NCBI GenBank assembly: GCA_029783825.1 | Contig: JAREIK010000748.1 | Coordinates: 288,728 to 352,727, forward strand | DNA: 64,000 bases | Source of the DNA: Sapria himalayana | Taxonomy: Eukaryota; Streptophyta; Magnoliopsida; Malpighiales; Rafflesiaceae | Reading direction: 5' to 3' | Shown: one piece after another, positions 1 to 12,200 of the stretch | Layout of the letters: the number at the start of each line of letters is the position of its first letter | Numbering within the stretch: position 1 is the first letter of the stretch | Notes under the pieces: model-generated | What the model was told of the DNA's origin: nothing | Database searches by the model: none | The model's input: only the letters and a program-made list of their open reading frames with translations | Translations under genes and position numbers: made by a program

Positions 1-1340
1 GGAAATAAAGAGAATTTAAAGATCATGAGTTTTGATGGAAACATGCATATTGCCATAACTTAAAATAGTAAAGCATAATGAATATATACTAAATATGTCC
101 GAGGTATTTGAGGCATGACAATCAATTTATTAGAGAAAAGAAGCAATTTGGTACTTATTGTGACTTTGTTATTGCTACTCAATTTTATTGGTTGGGTTCA
201 ATAATGTTCTAAAAGCTCATTTGTAGGGTATCTTCTCAACAAAGATTCATAAGTATTTGGGTCATATACAAGTAGTAAATAAAACATTTATCCATATATT
301 AATCTTACATAATTTATATCAGTAGTTTGATCAACCAATAATGAGAAAACATAATTTTAGTAAATGAGATATTTACAAATTTTTAATATTAATCATAGAT
401 CAGAGGGTTTGTCCATTTAATTTATGTAATGCATGTTCAAATAGTTCAAATTACATTGAGTTTAGATATAGAATGATAATTGAGTTGTTGTGTAATGACT
501 TTATGCCACAATGTCATACAAGATGTTATTATCATTGAGCTCATCCTAATAATTTTTCTCTTGAAGCCATCACTATGGTAATTTACCATTGAGACAATAA
601 GTCTTCTCTACTTGAGAACCATTTATAAGCCTATACCTTTTAGACAACTCATTAAGTACACTTGATAGTTGATTCACATATATATTTTTATTCTCTACCC
701 TGAAATATCATAAACACCAAAAATTGATGTAGTTTATAAGCATTTGTACTTTCAACTTCATAAATATTATACTTGCATAATAAATATATGCTTCTTTCAA
801 GTTTCACTAGTAGAAATCATACAAGTAAAAATAACTAAAAGGGTTATCATCACCTTGTGAGTTATGTGATACACTCACGTACATCATATGGATTATCAGT
901 CACCATCCTTTTCATTGACGATGTGACTCCCTCACTAAAAGTGAAATGTTTAGAAAAATATTCAATAAAATATCCACCTCAGTTGAGAACCAGTTCTTCT
1001 AAGTCATAAAAAGAATTGACATGTAAAATTGATCATTCTTTTGTCTTTGTGAGTGTCATTCTCACAATAATTAGCATACCTAAATATTAAGTTTTAACAT
1101 ATAAGTTTGTCTCATGTATTATAATTGGAAGTGCTATCACTTCCTTCTTACCATATGTGTAAGTGAGCCTAATTGTTTATCTTTCACCAACCATCATGAC
1201 AACTCGCAGAAACCCTCAATAGTCAAATACATAATTCAAGTTCTATGTAATCAAAATATCCATCAATTTCTGTTCTATAACATAAATCAAACACAATTAT
1301 TAATGTCAAAACTATTTATACATCACACAAATAAAATTAT
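1..1340 (-). repeat. Gypsy LTR copy A, first segment
   Basis: From about 150 onward this aligns by eye with 12680-13830 of LTR B. Shared blocks include 'aacaaagattcataagtat' (238 versus 12738) and the 'tattaatgtcaaaact' block just before the CACTA insertion. The first ~150 bases align poorly. The segment is rich in gtcatg/catgac. The ORF at 1114-1374 is LTR sequence running into the CACTA end and is not a gene. Confidence 0.75.
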
Positions 1341-1620
1341 CACTACAACAAAAACCATAATCAATGACGCTTAAAAAGCATCATTATATATAAATAATAT
1401 CACTTATTGATAGCATCATCCACTAGCGTGACATAAAAAGTTTATATATATAATGACATTTTTTTGCAGTGTCGTTGAATTATACATTGACACTAAAATA
1501 AAGTGTCATTTTTATTAACAATGACACTTAATTTTAGCTCAGGGTATTATTCTACGACACTACTAAAAAAACGTCATTATATGTTGTAGCTATCATAAAT
1601 TTTTTTAAAACTATGACACT
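1341..1620. repeat. CACTA-1 left TIR and subterminal repeats
   Basis: The terminal CACTACAACAAAA is followed by clustered motifs in both orientations: 'aatgacgctt', 'aagcatcatt', 'tagcatcatcc', 'aatgacattt', 'cattgacact', 'aagtgtcatt' and 'aatgacactta'. Such arrays are the usual binding region for CACTA TNPA-type proteins. That role is known for the family and is inferred here. Confidence 0.8.
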
Positions 1621-3904
1621 TAGTAAAAGCGTTAAGGGAAGATTATGATTTAAATAAATTTAAATTTAATAATTATTGTAAATATATTTTCATCTGTTAT
1701 TGTAATACTGCATGCACATAAGAACAATATTCTTTACAATACATACAAAGAATATAGTTTTCAAGTACAAAGGGGAACTCGGACTTCTTACAAATCAAAA
1801 AAAAAATATAACACAATTTCAACATTCATATCTTAAATTCAATTAAAAATTTATGATATATGCAACCCAATTGTGCCTTATCTCCATAAAACTAGTTCAT
1901 GCTAGCCTGAAAAAGTTGAAAGTTAATTTTCAAATAAGGTAACCTGCATAAAAAAAGATAAACAATAAATACTTACACTTGCAGAAAAAATTATATTATG
2001 GAGCATTGGAAAAAAAACTTCAATGATAATAACATATCATAAAAATAATTTATATAACAATTGACATATATGATTAAACAAATTTAACAACAACAAAAAC
2101 AGAGTTAGTAGTAATGGATAAAATATAAAGCAGGAGATTTATCAATTATGGCATAAAAGTTGATCAAATTTTTTAAAATACAAAACAATAATAATTAATT
2201 TAAAACCTATATGTGTGTAGTGAGTTTAAAGATCTCACAAACAACATGAAAAAATACTACAAAAATCAATTAAATATAATAAAATGAAAAGTTAAATTAC
2301 TTGTCATCTTCCCAACACATCAAAAAAACTCGATGAGATGCTATGTAATGTAATTTCAAGTTCAATTTGATTACACAAATATAGTAATCCAATCAACTAA
2401 TAGTTTTAGATTTATTAATAAAATATTGGCTGCATGAAAAAAAAATTGTGCCTTGCAATAATAATTGAGTTTTATAAGGGTGAAAAGGTAATTTACACTA
2501 TTGTAGTAAAGTATTGAAGCCTAAATTCAAAATCACAAATTTTCCCATTTTCAATCTATAAAAAAAATCTATGGTTAACAACATAAACAAAAGATTGTAT
2601 GAAAGCTAAAAAATTCTAATTACATATTCAAGTTTTGAATATTTAATTGAAAGTAAGAAGTAATAACTATGATCTCATTAAAAAAAATATTTTTATTATC
2701 ACAATAGTTCATTGACCATTCCAAAGTTGGAAAGGTCCATGAACTTGACCAAAAAAAAGTTTACCTTTAAATGCCTTAGAATCATGCATACAATATAATA
2801 ACGTAATTCAACATATGAAAATTATAGAAATATAATTAATGTTTAAAAAAATACTAAAATGTCTTCAAATGATTATGTCGAACAATTTACCTTCAGTCAT
2901 AGTTTGGGTCAAAAAAGATATAAATTACGAACCTCATCAAAAATTAATGTTAGAAATGCCAAAATTTGTTCACGCTGCAATACAAAAAGGTGTCCCCAAT
3001 GCTTTTCAAACTGAGGAAAGTATTAATTGAGTCACCAACATCACCCATTCAGATCGTACTCCATCCAACTCATCTTTGTTGTATCATTCCTTCCCATTAA
3101 ACTGTTGAAAAGTAAAGTATTATCTTAATCAATAAACAGAATAACATGTATAAAAATGACACGAGATAAAAAAAAGAATGGATAATAATATGCTCAAAGC
3201 CAACAATAAGAATTGCCCACTCTTTATCTCTTGTAATTGGCAAATAGGACCTTGCAAAATGAACTGGAGACTGAGCTTGAAAATGGGAAATGGAAAAGAA
3301 ATCATTATAACTCTGTGGTAGAATTGTAGCCTGAAAATAGGGAGCATATAACTCAACTAAGGCAAAATCACCGAAAAAACTAGCACCAATATCACAAAAT
3401 CTGCATACAATGATGGAAACATAACTAATTAAACTTCACAAAATATCAACACTAAACACGATGCCGAAGATATGATGCATAAGCCATGTACAACTCCACT
3501 TTTCATAGTTTGTAAATCAAAGCCGTGTAGAAACTGATGACAAGAGTAATTGACTACAATTTCTATCTTTCGAGAACAAGAGAAGATCAAATTCAAGCTA
3601 GTATTGGGGGGAGTGAAAACGAAACATATCCTCTAAAAGGCAGAAATGCGATGGAGAAGAAAGCATCCATGAAAGTAACTTTCTAATATGATATTATTCT
3701 GCAACCTCTACATCCAAGTACAAACGAAATCAATAAAAATGAAGAGAAAGAAACAAAAAACTTACACTTTCACCCCTAGTTTTACTCTGAATTAAATCTA
3801 AACAGTAATCCAAGGGCATTTGATGCTAATTATTTGAGCATCAAAAAACTCACTAAATTTATTTGAGCAAAGACTAATGAGACATTTTTAAAACTTATTT
3901 GATA
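1621..3904. other. CACTA-1 interior, no recognisable coding content
   Basis: AT-rich sequence with many poly-A/T runs. Short ORFs at 2839-3030 (+) and 3129-3356 (-) resemble no family I know. A slightly less AT-rich patch at about 3470-3790 could be a captured host 5' region, but I cannot identify it. Confidence 0.4.
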
Positions 3905-5400
3905 CTACTTTTTAATCAGAGCTTCACATTTATTCTAAAGATGTTCAAATTTTTATTAGTAGATGATATTTACTCTTCTTGTAGCTGTAATATATGTAAG
4001 AAGAATAGCTATGTTGAGAAAGTTTTATTGTATAATTCAAAACCTCAATATTTTAACTATAAAAAAATTAAGCATCTATAAATAGATTACAAAATTAACA
4101 ATCTTAAACAAGCTAATTGTATTAAAGAAAAACCAAGTGAAGAAAGTCTATTCTATGTCTATTTTAGTTCCCAAAAATAGATATTCAATGAATGGTTTCT
4201 AGATAATAAATATACTAATCACATGTCTAGAAACAATTTTTTCCATGGACTTGCATAGAGATGAGAAATAAACATCTAGTATTTATTGATGGGAAAAGTA
4301 AAATGAAAGTAAAAATATCTATCAGAGAAAAGCTTATTGAAGATGTACTATTAATTCCAGAACTAGATAAAAATCTACTAAGAATAAGCCAATTAATATA
4401 GAAGGATTATAAATTGATACATTAAGAGTATAATTATACTATATGTGATAAGGAATCAAGAAGTATACTTTGGAAGGTGAAGATGTCCTAAAATTGAAAC
4501 ATCTCTATCAACCTCAACTCAAGAATTGATTCTACATTGAACATGCATGAAGTAAAATAGTCTAACTTATGGCACATAAGGTATAGAAACATGAATTATA
4601 AATGCTTTAAGCTTCATAGTCAAAGCAATTTGGTGAATGGGTAGTCCCTTAATATTGAAGTATAAAATATTGATTGTGGAGAATATGCTAAGGGTAAATA
4701 GTCCATGCAATCATTGCCAAAAGGGGTTGATAAGACGTACCATTATATTCTTGACTTGGTTCACTTATATATTTGTGGACAAATGTTTGTATTATTCTAT
4801 ACGAACAATAACTATTTCATATTGTTTGTACATGATTATTTAAGAATGATGTGAGTTTACTTTATTATATAAAAATCTAAAGTATACTTAATATCTAAGA
4901 AGTTTCAAAACTTAATTGAAAGATACTCTAAGATATAATAAAAGTACTTAAAAGTTAAAAGTGACAAATGGAAAGAGTCACTCTCTAAGCATTTTGTCTT
5001 CTATTGTGAATAAAAATGAATTCATAGATAATTCACAACTCCATAAATTTCTCACTATAATGATGATGTTGTAAAGAAGAAGAATCATGTGATAATAAAG
5101 ATGCCCTAGGCCCATGATGCCTCAAAAGTGTTTTCCAATATACTTATAAGCCAAAGTATCGACACTTCTATTTATTTGTTAAATTGAAGTCCAACCACAA
5201 TCTTAATGAATCTCACTCCAATTGAAGTCTAGAGTTGAAAGAAGCCAAAAAGTAATCATTGGAGAGCAAATGAAAGTTTACATTGCTCTCAAATATCCAA
5301 GCATAAAAGAAAGAAATTAGGTAATTCTCTCATATAATGGGAAATGTTTTCACTCCATCAAGTCTACAAATGTCACTAAAGATAACTCGAATTTCACTAA
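3905..5400 (+). pseudogene. Copia gag zinc-knuckle/protease/integrase relic inside CACTA-1
   Basis: Read in shifting plus frames, the Copia order is preserved. A knuckle-like CNICKK and a decayed second one, FNYKK, lie near 3990-4075. The protease active-site region at about 4185-4225 reads 'NEWFLDNKYTNHMSRN', so the usual DSGCSNHM has become DNKYTNHM and the catalytic triplet is lost. A GAG-pre-integrase stretch, 'VLLIPELDKNLLRISQLI', is at about 4345, and 'LWHIRYRNMNYKCFKL' at 4570. Integrase signatures 'YFILFVHDYL' (about 4815) and 'KPKSNHW' (about 5245) follow. There are many stops and frameshifts and no RT. It is probably an older Copia copy engulfed by the CACTA element. Confidence 0.75.
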
Positions 5401-5639
5401 TATTCAACAAATTTGCTTAAAATATATATTTATTAAAATCTCTATAAAAAAATACTCAAATATGCATAACACATAAGTGAATACATACAAAATATCTCAA
5501 AAAAGTTAGTAAATAAAATGTCAAATAATAATTCAAGAAAAAGAAATAATCATTATAATTCACTACTTACTTGCATGGGGACATTAGCATATAGGTTCTC
5601 GTTTCTTGGTGAGCATGAATAATATACAATTAAATTATT

Positions 5640-5870
5640 TTCAAACACAATAGAAAATCACTTAAAAAAAGCTCAATGATTGGAGTTTCTAGTAAAAGTT
5701 TACTGTGTTGAATTATAAGTTAGAAAAGGCTAACATGGTAGCTGATGAACTAAGCCATGAGATTGAGCTTGATGTAATCAATAAGCTTCAATATCTACAA
5801 AAAAGAACATATCAAACAAGACTACTCCAAGATTTAATTTTTATTTCATTGATATAATATGTCATTGAAG
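5640..5870 (+). pseudogene. Possible Ty3/gypsy RNase H-end trace
   Basis: A plus-frame reading near 5710-5770 gives 'LEKANMVADELSHEIELD'. This resembles the end of gypsy RNase H (PGKANVVADALSR). Only this short motif supports the call, and the flanks are unreadable. It could be chance similarity. Confidence 0.35.
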
Positions 5871-6050
5871 GAAAGATTCTGAAAGATTATGACATAAGAG
5901 AGTTACGCAATGTCCAGTGCCACAATAATGTTGGTTCTAGAAGATTCTAGAATATCCAAGCTAAGCTCAGCAATATGTTTAGGCCCAAGTTCAATTGATG
6001 TTTTATAATTTTTAATGTTTGTTTGTTTTTTACAATATAAGAATATGATA

Positions 6051-6109
6051 TAAGGCAGAATTGTCATAAGTAAAATATATCTATCTGTAATAAGGCAGAA
6101 TTGTCATAA
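6051..6109. repeat. Short direct repeat, 19 bp twice, 40-bp spacing
   Basis: 'taaggcagaattgtcataa' occurs at 6051-6069 and again at 6091-6109. The surrounding 5870-6200 has a promoter/LTR-like character but no assigned family. Confidence 0.7.
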
Positions 6110-6231
6110 AAAAGAATTTTTAATGTTTGGGTACTAGAGAGCACTCGAATTATCATAAGTAAAATAAATTGGAGAAGAAGTTTGCATTGAATCAGAGATA
6201 GAAATAAGAATTTTCAAATCACCACTTTCCT

Positions 6232-6710
6232 CGAGACGGAATCCCAGAAATGACTGGTGCCAAACTAACAAATGGTCTCGACACCATTGATTGGTATTCT
6301 CCGGTGAAGGAAAAGGTTTCCAACAAAGGCAGCGCTTATTGTGTTAGTTCAACCCAACTCTTCTGCTGTTCTCGCCGATTGCTCCCGACAAATAGAGCTA
6401 AATTACTCTCGGGCTTCTGCGTTTTATGCATAGTTTTTTATGCTAAGTTATAAGATCTGCTCTTTCATGGGATGGATTCTCGAGGAATCGTCCTCTGTTT
6501 ATCATACTGTGTTTTATGCTAAATTACTCGGAACACGTTCACATTCATTAATTAGGTTAATGATATCGAAAAGTTGATACAATTATAAACTTAATGGAGA
6601 AACTTACAGGATGCTACAAATATGGCCAATGATTTCGAAGACGCGAGCTTGAACCCGAGCTATTGGAAATGGCCGAACGTGATGAAGAAGAAGCGCAACT
6701 CTTTCTAGCG
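6232..6710 (+). other. GC-rich island inside CACTA-1, possible captured host-gene fragment
   Basis: Base composition changes abruptly from the AT-rich surroundings. An open frame starts at ATG 6250 and runs to 6453 (MTGAKLTNGLDTIDWYSP...). A second patch at 6640-6705 can be read as acidic 'ELEPELLEMAERDEEEAQ'. Neither matches a family I recognise, and no transposon domain is visible. CACTA elements are known to carry host exons, so transduplication is a reasonable inference. An LTR remnant is the main alternative. Confidence 0.35.
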
Positions 6711-6719
6711 ATAGATTAT

Positions 6720-7174
6720 TCAATATAATTAAGTTAAAAATAATATTAAATTTTTCACATAATTATATTAAATCACCTTATATTTACATTTTATTTTTAT
6801 TTCTCTTAGGGATAAATTAAATATTAACAAATTATATTTTAGAATTAAATATTATTACTTATTTTATTAATAAAAAATGCAATTTTGAATGTATAAATAT
6901 TTAGATACAATTTGATAATTTTGAACTAAAATTTTATCATAAGTTTCTGTTTATTTTTTATCATAAATATTAAATTTTGAATGTATACAATTTGAATGTA
7001 TAAATATTTTTTATTTTATCATAAGTTTCTATTTATTTTTAATAAATAATTTTGAACTAAAATTTGATAATTTTTTTTAAATCTAGAGTAAAAATAAAAA
7101 TATTATTACTTATTAAAAAAATAAATAAGAAATTTGTTACAAATCTATAAATTCAAAATTAATTTTTTCACATC
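6720..7174. other. Very AT-rich spacer inside CACTA-1
   Basis: Nearly pure A/T with recurring words such as 'aattttgaatgtat', 'ttatcataagtttct' and 'ataattttgaactaaaatt'. These are imperfect internal duplications at 6885-7065. I see no coding signal. Confidence 0.5.
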
Positions 7175-7545
7175 CATGACACTAATAAAAGTGACAAGGT
7201 TTATAATTTTCAGCTCCTTTTTCCTTGGTAAATTTTAAGGAGTTAAGCAATTTTCCTAACCTATTAGTCTTAACAATGACACATCTAGTAAGTGTCATTA
7301 AATGTCTACTTACAAATATAATAATGACATTTTATAAAAGCGTCAAGATATAAAGTGTCATTAATTTTAAGTTTTGTTGTAGTAACAATGTCACTTCTAG
7401 TAAGTGCCATAAAAACTTAATATATTTTCCAAATAATGATGCTTTTAGAAAAATATCATTAAATGTCTAATTACAAATAGAATAATGATATTTTTTGAAA
7501 GCGTCAAGATATAAAGCGTCATTAATTTGCTGTTTTGTTGTAGTG
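7175..7545. repeat. CACTA-1 right end with tandemly duplicated terminus
   Basis: Two successive copies of the right-end module are visible. The inner copy runs from about 7273 ('taacaatgacacatctagtaagtg') to 'gttttgttgtag' at 7371-7382. The outer copy runs from about 7383 ('taacaatgtcacttctagtaagtg') to 'tgttttgttgtagtg' at 7531-7545. The inner copy ends TAGTA instead of TAGTG, so only the outer end keeps the CACTA consensus. The modules share 'agcgtcaagatataaag'. Confidence 0.75.
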
Positions 7546-8947
7546 TATACACACCCTAGAACTCATGATATTTTGATTGATTTTTCCAAATAAACCATAG
7601 AGAGGGAAAGGTTTGAGAGTAGTGCCCCATAACTCTAGGGTTTAGCTTATGTATTATATTTCTTGCTTGGTTGTGAATTATCCCTAGAATCTCATAGGGA
7701 GTGTGAAAATTGTTCTTAAATTTGGTTGCTATACTTTGACTTCTACTTGATGCATGGAAAGAAGATCTACAAGATATATGAATGAGTTCCTTCTATTTTC
7801 TTTTTTATGTTCTAATATTTTTATATTTCTTTAAGATAAAAGGCACGACATTCGAAATATTCAAAGACTTTGATCTTCTTTTCTTGAACTCGTGGTCACA
7901 ACTCTAAAAATTAATCACAACTTTGGAATATATCCCAATATTTTTATAATACAAATTAATAATGCTGGGAAGTGTATGTGACTAGGGCTAATTGCTTTAT
8001 AACAAAAAATTATGATATTGAAAATGGTCATGAATTTCACTTTAGTATTGGTCTCTCTCTTTCATCATATCTTTATAGTCTTAAAAATGGTCATGGAGTT
8101 GGAAGTGACCTCCAAGTGCAATACATAGTCATGACATTGTGAATGATCATGACATAAATAATGATCTCTCCTTTACATCAAATTGGCATAACACTAGTCA
8201 TGTACATAATTTCCTTGACCTTTTTCATTAGTCACATTATCATGGCAATACAAAATATCACAACATTGGCAATTAGCCTAAATATAAAAGTTGAGATTTT
8301 TCCTTCTCTCGAGGACAATAATTATGGGCTTAGAAAATACTCATACTCGAGTAAACATCCTCTATAATATTTTCTGTCCAAAAATCATAGTATTAGATAA
8401 TTCCATGGCTTTGCTTTGAGTAGCTTTGGTTTTTTAACTTTATGTAGCTCAAAAGTTATAGACTTGTGCAAAGCCCATGACTCTACATGAAACTAGAAAG
8501 CCTTGTTAAAGACAAAATCATAATAGTATGAAGTGGTCATGACTTTTAGTACTAGTGGGGTATTTGATTAGTATAATATAAAATTAATGTCATAATCATT
8601 TAATCATTATGAGATAAGTATGATTATGACTCTGTGATAATATCATAGACACAAAGAATATATTGCATAATTAAAGGATTTTGATAATGAGGTAGTAGAG
8701 TCATAGCATATAAAGATTATCACGACTAATTATGTAAAGTTTCAGCCAATAATAGATGCCAAAACTACTCGATAATCTATAATCTACCAATTAGCCAAAA
8801 GTCTCCAAAACCTTTCAATTTTATCACTATTTATTAAAATCCATCAAAACACAAAATTCATGAAATTGATCAAGTTATATTTCATTCTCATGCTTACACA
8901 TCATCTAATAGAACCAAAATATTCATGAATATTTGGTAATTTGAACA
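7546..8947 (-). repeat. Gypsy LTR copy A, second segment
   Basis: This continues LTR A after the CACTA insert and aligns with about 13830-15126 in LTR B. Examples are 'atattttgattgattttt' versus 'gttattttgattaatttt', and 'aatgccaaaactacttgatgatc' (B) versus 'gatgccaaaactactcgataatc' (A). It ends at 8947 with 'ggtaatttgaaca', the inverse of the LTR 5' terminus TGTTCAAATTACC. It has many gtcatg/catgac words. The small ORF at 8161-8367 is not a gene. Confidence 0.8.
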
Positions 8948-10119
8948 CCGAATAAATTTACATACTAAAACTATTGTTCTTTTTTGAGCAATAACATCTC
9001 TCATAAAAAACTCTACCTCATGTCAAAAAAAATATAATTTTTTCTTGACTAGTTTTAAGTGTCATAATATCTCAAAATATTGGATCAACCTTTAGTGGAC
9101 ATATTGACAATCATGGTAGGATTTTTATTCTATGACTATACTCATAAGAAGTTGGGCATACACAATCCTTTTTGTGATGGATATAAGGTATTTATTACAT
9201 TACATAGGCAAAAAATACAATTTCTTATGTCACCTCCTAAGCATCATTATGTTTAATATTCATAGATAGACTTTTAATACCTCCTTGCATATATTAGTGA
9301 TCTATGTAGTCCATGCTAGTTTTTAATATATACTATTTTACCTCTTTTTTTTGTTTCTTCTATTTTTCTTACTTTTACTATACTTTCTTCTCTAATCATT
9401 TCTTCTTTGGATGCCACAAATTTGGTAAATGTTATGACTTTTTCTTTGATGCAAGCCTGATCCATTTCTTCTTATTTCCACATAGTCATAGTAATGAGCA
9501 CAACTATAGCTTTGTTCTTTAGCTTTTCTTGGCCTATTTCTTTCTATAACCCCAAATCATGGAGTTGTGCATAGCCACAACTTTGTTTATAATATTTTCT
9601 TAGCTAATTTCATTATGTAATACCAAATTTATAGTATTGAGAATGAAAGTGGCTTTGTCATTGAGCTTCTGATGAACCATTTCATTATATAATACCAAAA
9701 TCACAATAATGTGCATAGTCATAGCTTTATATTTGATTAGAACATCCATAATTTGTTTCTCAACTTTGTCATCTTCACTTATTTCCTCATTTTCCTTGAA
9801 GTTATCTATATTAGATTTTTTTTGAGGTTGTGACATCAAAGAAAACCATGACCTCATAATAATTAACTTCCTCATTATCCTTAATTTTACAACTTCAAAC
9901 TGATTATTCCTCTTCATCTTTCTTATCTTCATTAATTTCATAGCTCCAAAGTTATTCTTCCACATCATATCTTTCATTTATGTCTAGCTAATAGTCTTCT
10001 ATAAAATTCTTCAATCAAAAGTCAATTTTTTGTTGCATTGCATTATATAGTAGATTGTCTAATCTCTAATAATTCATCTCATCATCATCTTGACCTCACA
10101 AGCCTTTGTAAAGATATAT
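8948..10119 (-). other. Gypsy internal region downstream of protease, no pol recognised
   Basis: This lies between the protease relic and the 3' LTR, where RT, RNase H and integrase would normally be. The 125-codon minus ORF at 9600-9977 is a Lys/Met/Ile-rich reading of decayed sequence with no catalytic motif. The region is much shorter than a full pol. Confidence 0.5.
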
Positions 10120-10451
10120 TTTACTTGATTTTACTAACACAAAGAGTGAACTCCTATTTCTTGACTTCAATAAAGGCTTTTCTAGTGGCCAAAAATAGTC
10201 ATCCTAAAATTAATGGTTCATAATTATCTTTTTCTAAATACCACAAAATATATTGTATTAATAAAGATATTTATCTTAACCAAAATATCTTTAATAATCT
10301 CATCTAGGTACTTGATAGTTCGAATTACCCATTTGGATTCTTCAATTGACAAAGTTATCAAGCTAACACATGATCCCAAATTATATAATGACTTCTGAAA
10401 TATGTGATCCCTACTGGTAAAAGATATAATAAAACTTTTAGGATTCTTCAA
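10120..10451 (-). pseudogene. Gypsy aspartic protease relic
   Basis: The minus-strand reading gives 'LYNLGSCVSLITLSI', corresponding to the Athila/Tat protease start (ALxDLGASINLMPLSI). It continues with 'RTIKYLDEIIKDILVKINIF', matching the family's RSIxYPRGIxEDVLVKVDKF, and then 'FVVF'. Further on, at about 10195-10150, 'FLATRKAFIEVKK' matches PFLATxRALIDVxxG. The catalytic D-[ST]-G appears as N-L-G here, so the active-site Asp is lost. At least one frameshift and several stops are present. The lineage follows from the distinctive RSIKYPRG-like block. Confidence 0.7.
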
Positions 10452-11659
10452 TTTCCTTGGAAAGATTTGTAGAATACCTACACTATATTTTCTCAGTCAT
10501 ATTCATGGTCCCATATATTTCCAACTTTTTTTAGTACTTATGAAATTTTTCATACACTTCACATAGTTTTTTATTTGAGTTAGAACTTCAGAAAATAGTA
10601 TATCCACTTCTAATTTTTAGAATATATTGATAATTTTTTAAAGTGTTTATCTAATTTTCTCTTTCTAAAATATTACAAAAATTTAAGATATATCTATAAG
10701 TTTCCCGTAGTATCATTCTGATTCACTTTTTTTATCTTCATAGCCTTAGGTAATATCTAATCGGCCATATGTTTCTTTGCTTCCTTCATTCATAACTAGA
10801 GGTGAGAGTTTGGAATACACTTCCTCTGGACTCATAGCTTTATCAGGTGTCATGGCACTATATCCTTTATTTTTGGAAGCATCTTCTATGAGAACCTTTG
10901 ACTTTTTTAAAAATTTTGGTGGGAGCCATGACTTGTGGGTGGGTCGTGGTGCTATTAGCTTTATAATTTATAGAATACTCTTGCTCAATGTATTAGTCTT
11001 CTAGATTTTGTCCTAAAATAATATAGATGAGCAATTTTTTGAATTTTTCTTTGTATTTATTAACTCATTTTTTCTTCATTGATAATGTCAATTTTTTAAT
11101 TTGACCCTCTATATTCTTTATTGTCAAACTCATGTGATCCTATATCACTTCAAGTTTCTCCATTCAAGAGTATTGGTTATCATTTTACTTTCTAGATTTT
11201 CTTAATATGGCATTCATGATTTATTATAGAGTTGATTTCTATTCTCTTCTTGATGATTAATGATTCAAGCTTGATCCACATTGATTATTATAGATCATCA
11301 CATTGTTCCCAAAGTTCCTCAGAACTTTCTTAACATTCTACTGCTTACTACCATAGCCTTCATATGAAAAATCTTCATGATTTCTCACATGCAGATGGCA
11401 AGCATAAGATATTATTATTGTATCAAAACACATGTCTTTTACTTTTCATATTGTAGGCTTCCTCCATTTAATAAACATGACAAAGTTCATAATTTTGTGC
11501 TAATGCAAAATGATGACTTCAAATTATTTTTATTTTTTTTTCTTGGGTTTCATGCTTCTTTATGAGACTTAGGAGAGCCTCCATTTGCACATCAATTATG
11601 GTGAATCAATCCAACTCTAATAATCTAGCTTATTTTCTTTCAAAGGAATGATCAATTAT
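10452..11659 (-). other. Gypsy internal region between gag and protease
   Basis: By position this is the C-terminal gag and linker segment. Translations are broken in all frames and I found no zinc knuckle. The poly-C tract at 11706 just beyond marks local slippage. The ORFs at 10777-11004 and 11377-11565 on the plus strand are antisense noise. Confidence 0.4.
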
Positions 11660-12200
11660 AACTTAGTAGTTATTCTTCTCTAGATCCTCTAACAAGTAAT
11701 ATGTCCCCCCCCATCAATTTATACATAATCAAACCACTTGAGATAATATTAATCATATACCTAATCATATACTTCAGCATGTGGTAGAAAGTTTGGGATT
11801 TGAACCATAACCCAAATTTATGTTGAGGGCACCTTCTCAACAACTCCTTCAAATGATCCCAAACATCATACTAAGTCTCCTACTCATTCTACAAAAACAA
11901 ATTTATCTCGCTTCTTAACTAATAAGTGACTTGAGGTGGAAAAACAATAGTGATAAAGATCCTCATAATTTCATTCCAACTCTCAAAAAAGTCATGAGAT
12001 AAATAAAAGCAATTTTGTATATTATCTCTTAATTAGAATGGGAATAGACTTATTGCATCGGGTAAACTTTAATTATCTTTATAGTGTCACAAAGCTCCAA
12101 AACATTACAACTTATTTGTTAGCATCCTTGGATATCCTTCTAATGAACAAGTATTACTAAATCATTGCTATCAGAGTTAGCTTCAACTCAAAATACTATG
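11660..12200 (-). pseudogene. Gypsy gag relic (retrotransposon gag domain)
   Basis: Minus-strand frames give, in order: 'VLELCDTIK' at about 12110 (family FLELCDTIK); a broken 'LFPFxLRD' near 12050; 'DHLKELLRRCPQHKFG' at about 11850 (WERFKELLRKCPHHG); and 'QTFYHMLKYMIR' at about 11780 (QTFYNGLNPSTR). This is the conserved core of Athila/Tat gag. Stops and frameshifts break it several times. The last part is the 60-codon minus ORF at 11670-11852. It sits next to LTR B, as a 5' gag should. The PBS expected between LTR and gag (12200-12430) was not recognisable. Confidence 0.8.

Larger units (their letters stand above)
1341..7545. mobile_element. Complete CACTA (En/Spm) element, 6205 bp, TSD tat
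   Basis: The left end reads CACTACAACAAAAACC at 1341. The right end is ...TTTTGTTGTAGTG ending at 7545, giving a 13-bp terminal inverted repeat CACTACAACAAAA. The 3-bp duplication 'tat' is present on both sides (1338-1340 and 7546-7548), as expected for CACTA transposition. Both ends carry many copies of the subterminal motif AATGACAC/GTGTCATT and 'gcgtca'. I recognised no TNP2-like transposase inside. The interior holds Copia remains and possible host-derived patches, so this is probably a non-autonomous carrier element. It sits within gypsy LTR A, whose sequence resumes at 7549. Confidence 0.9.

Noticed and set aside
6232..6710. Functional host gene inside CACTA-1
   Set aside because: Open frames are under 70 codons and there is no recognisable family or confirmed splice structure. 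Kept only as a possible captured fragment.
9600..9977. 125-codon minus ORF as a novel protein
   Set aside because: Lys/Met/Ile-rich reading of gypsy internal sequence. No motif, and the location is explained by the retrotransposon.
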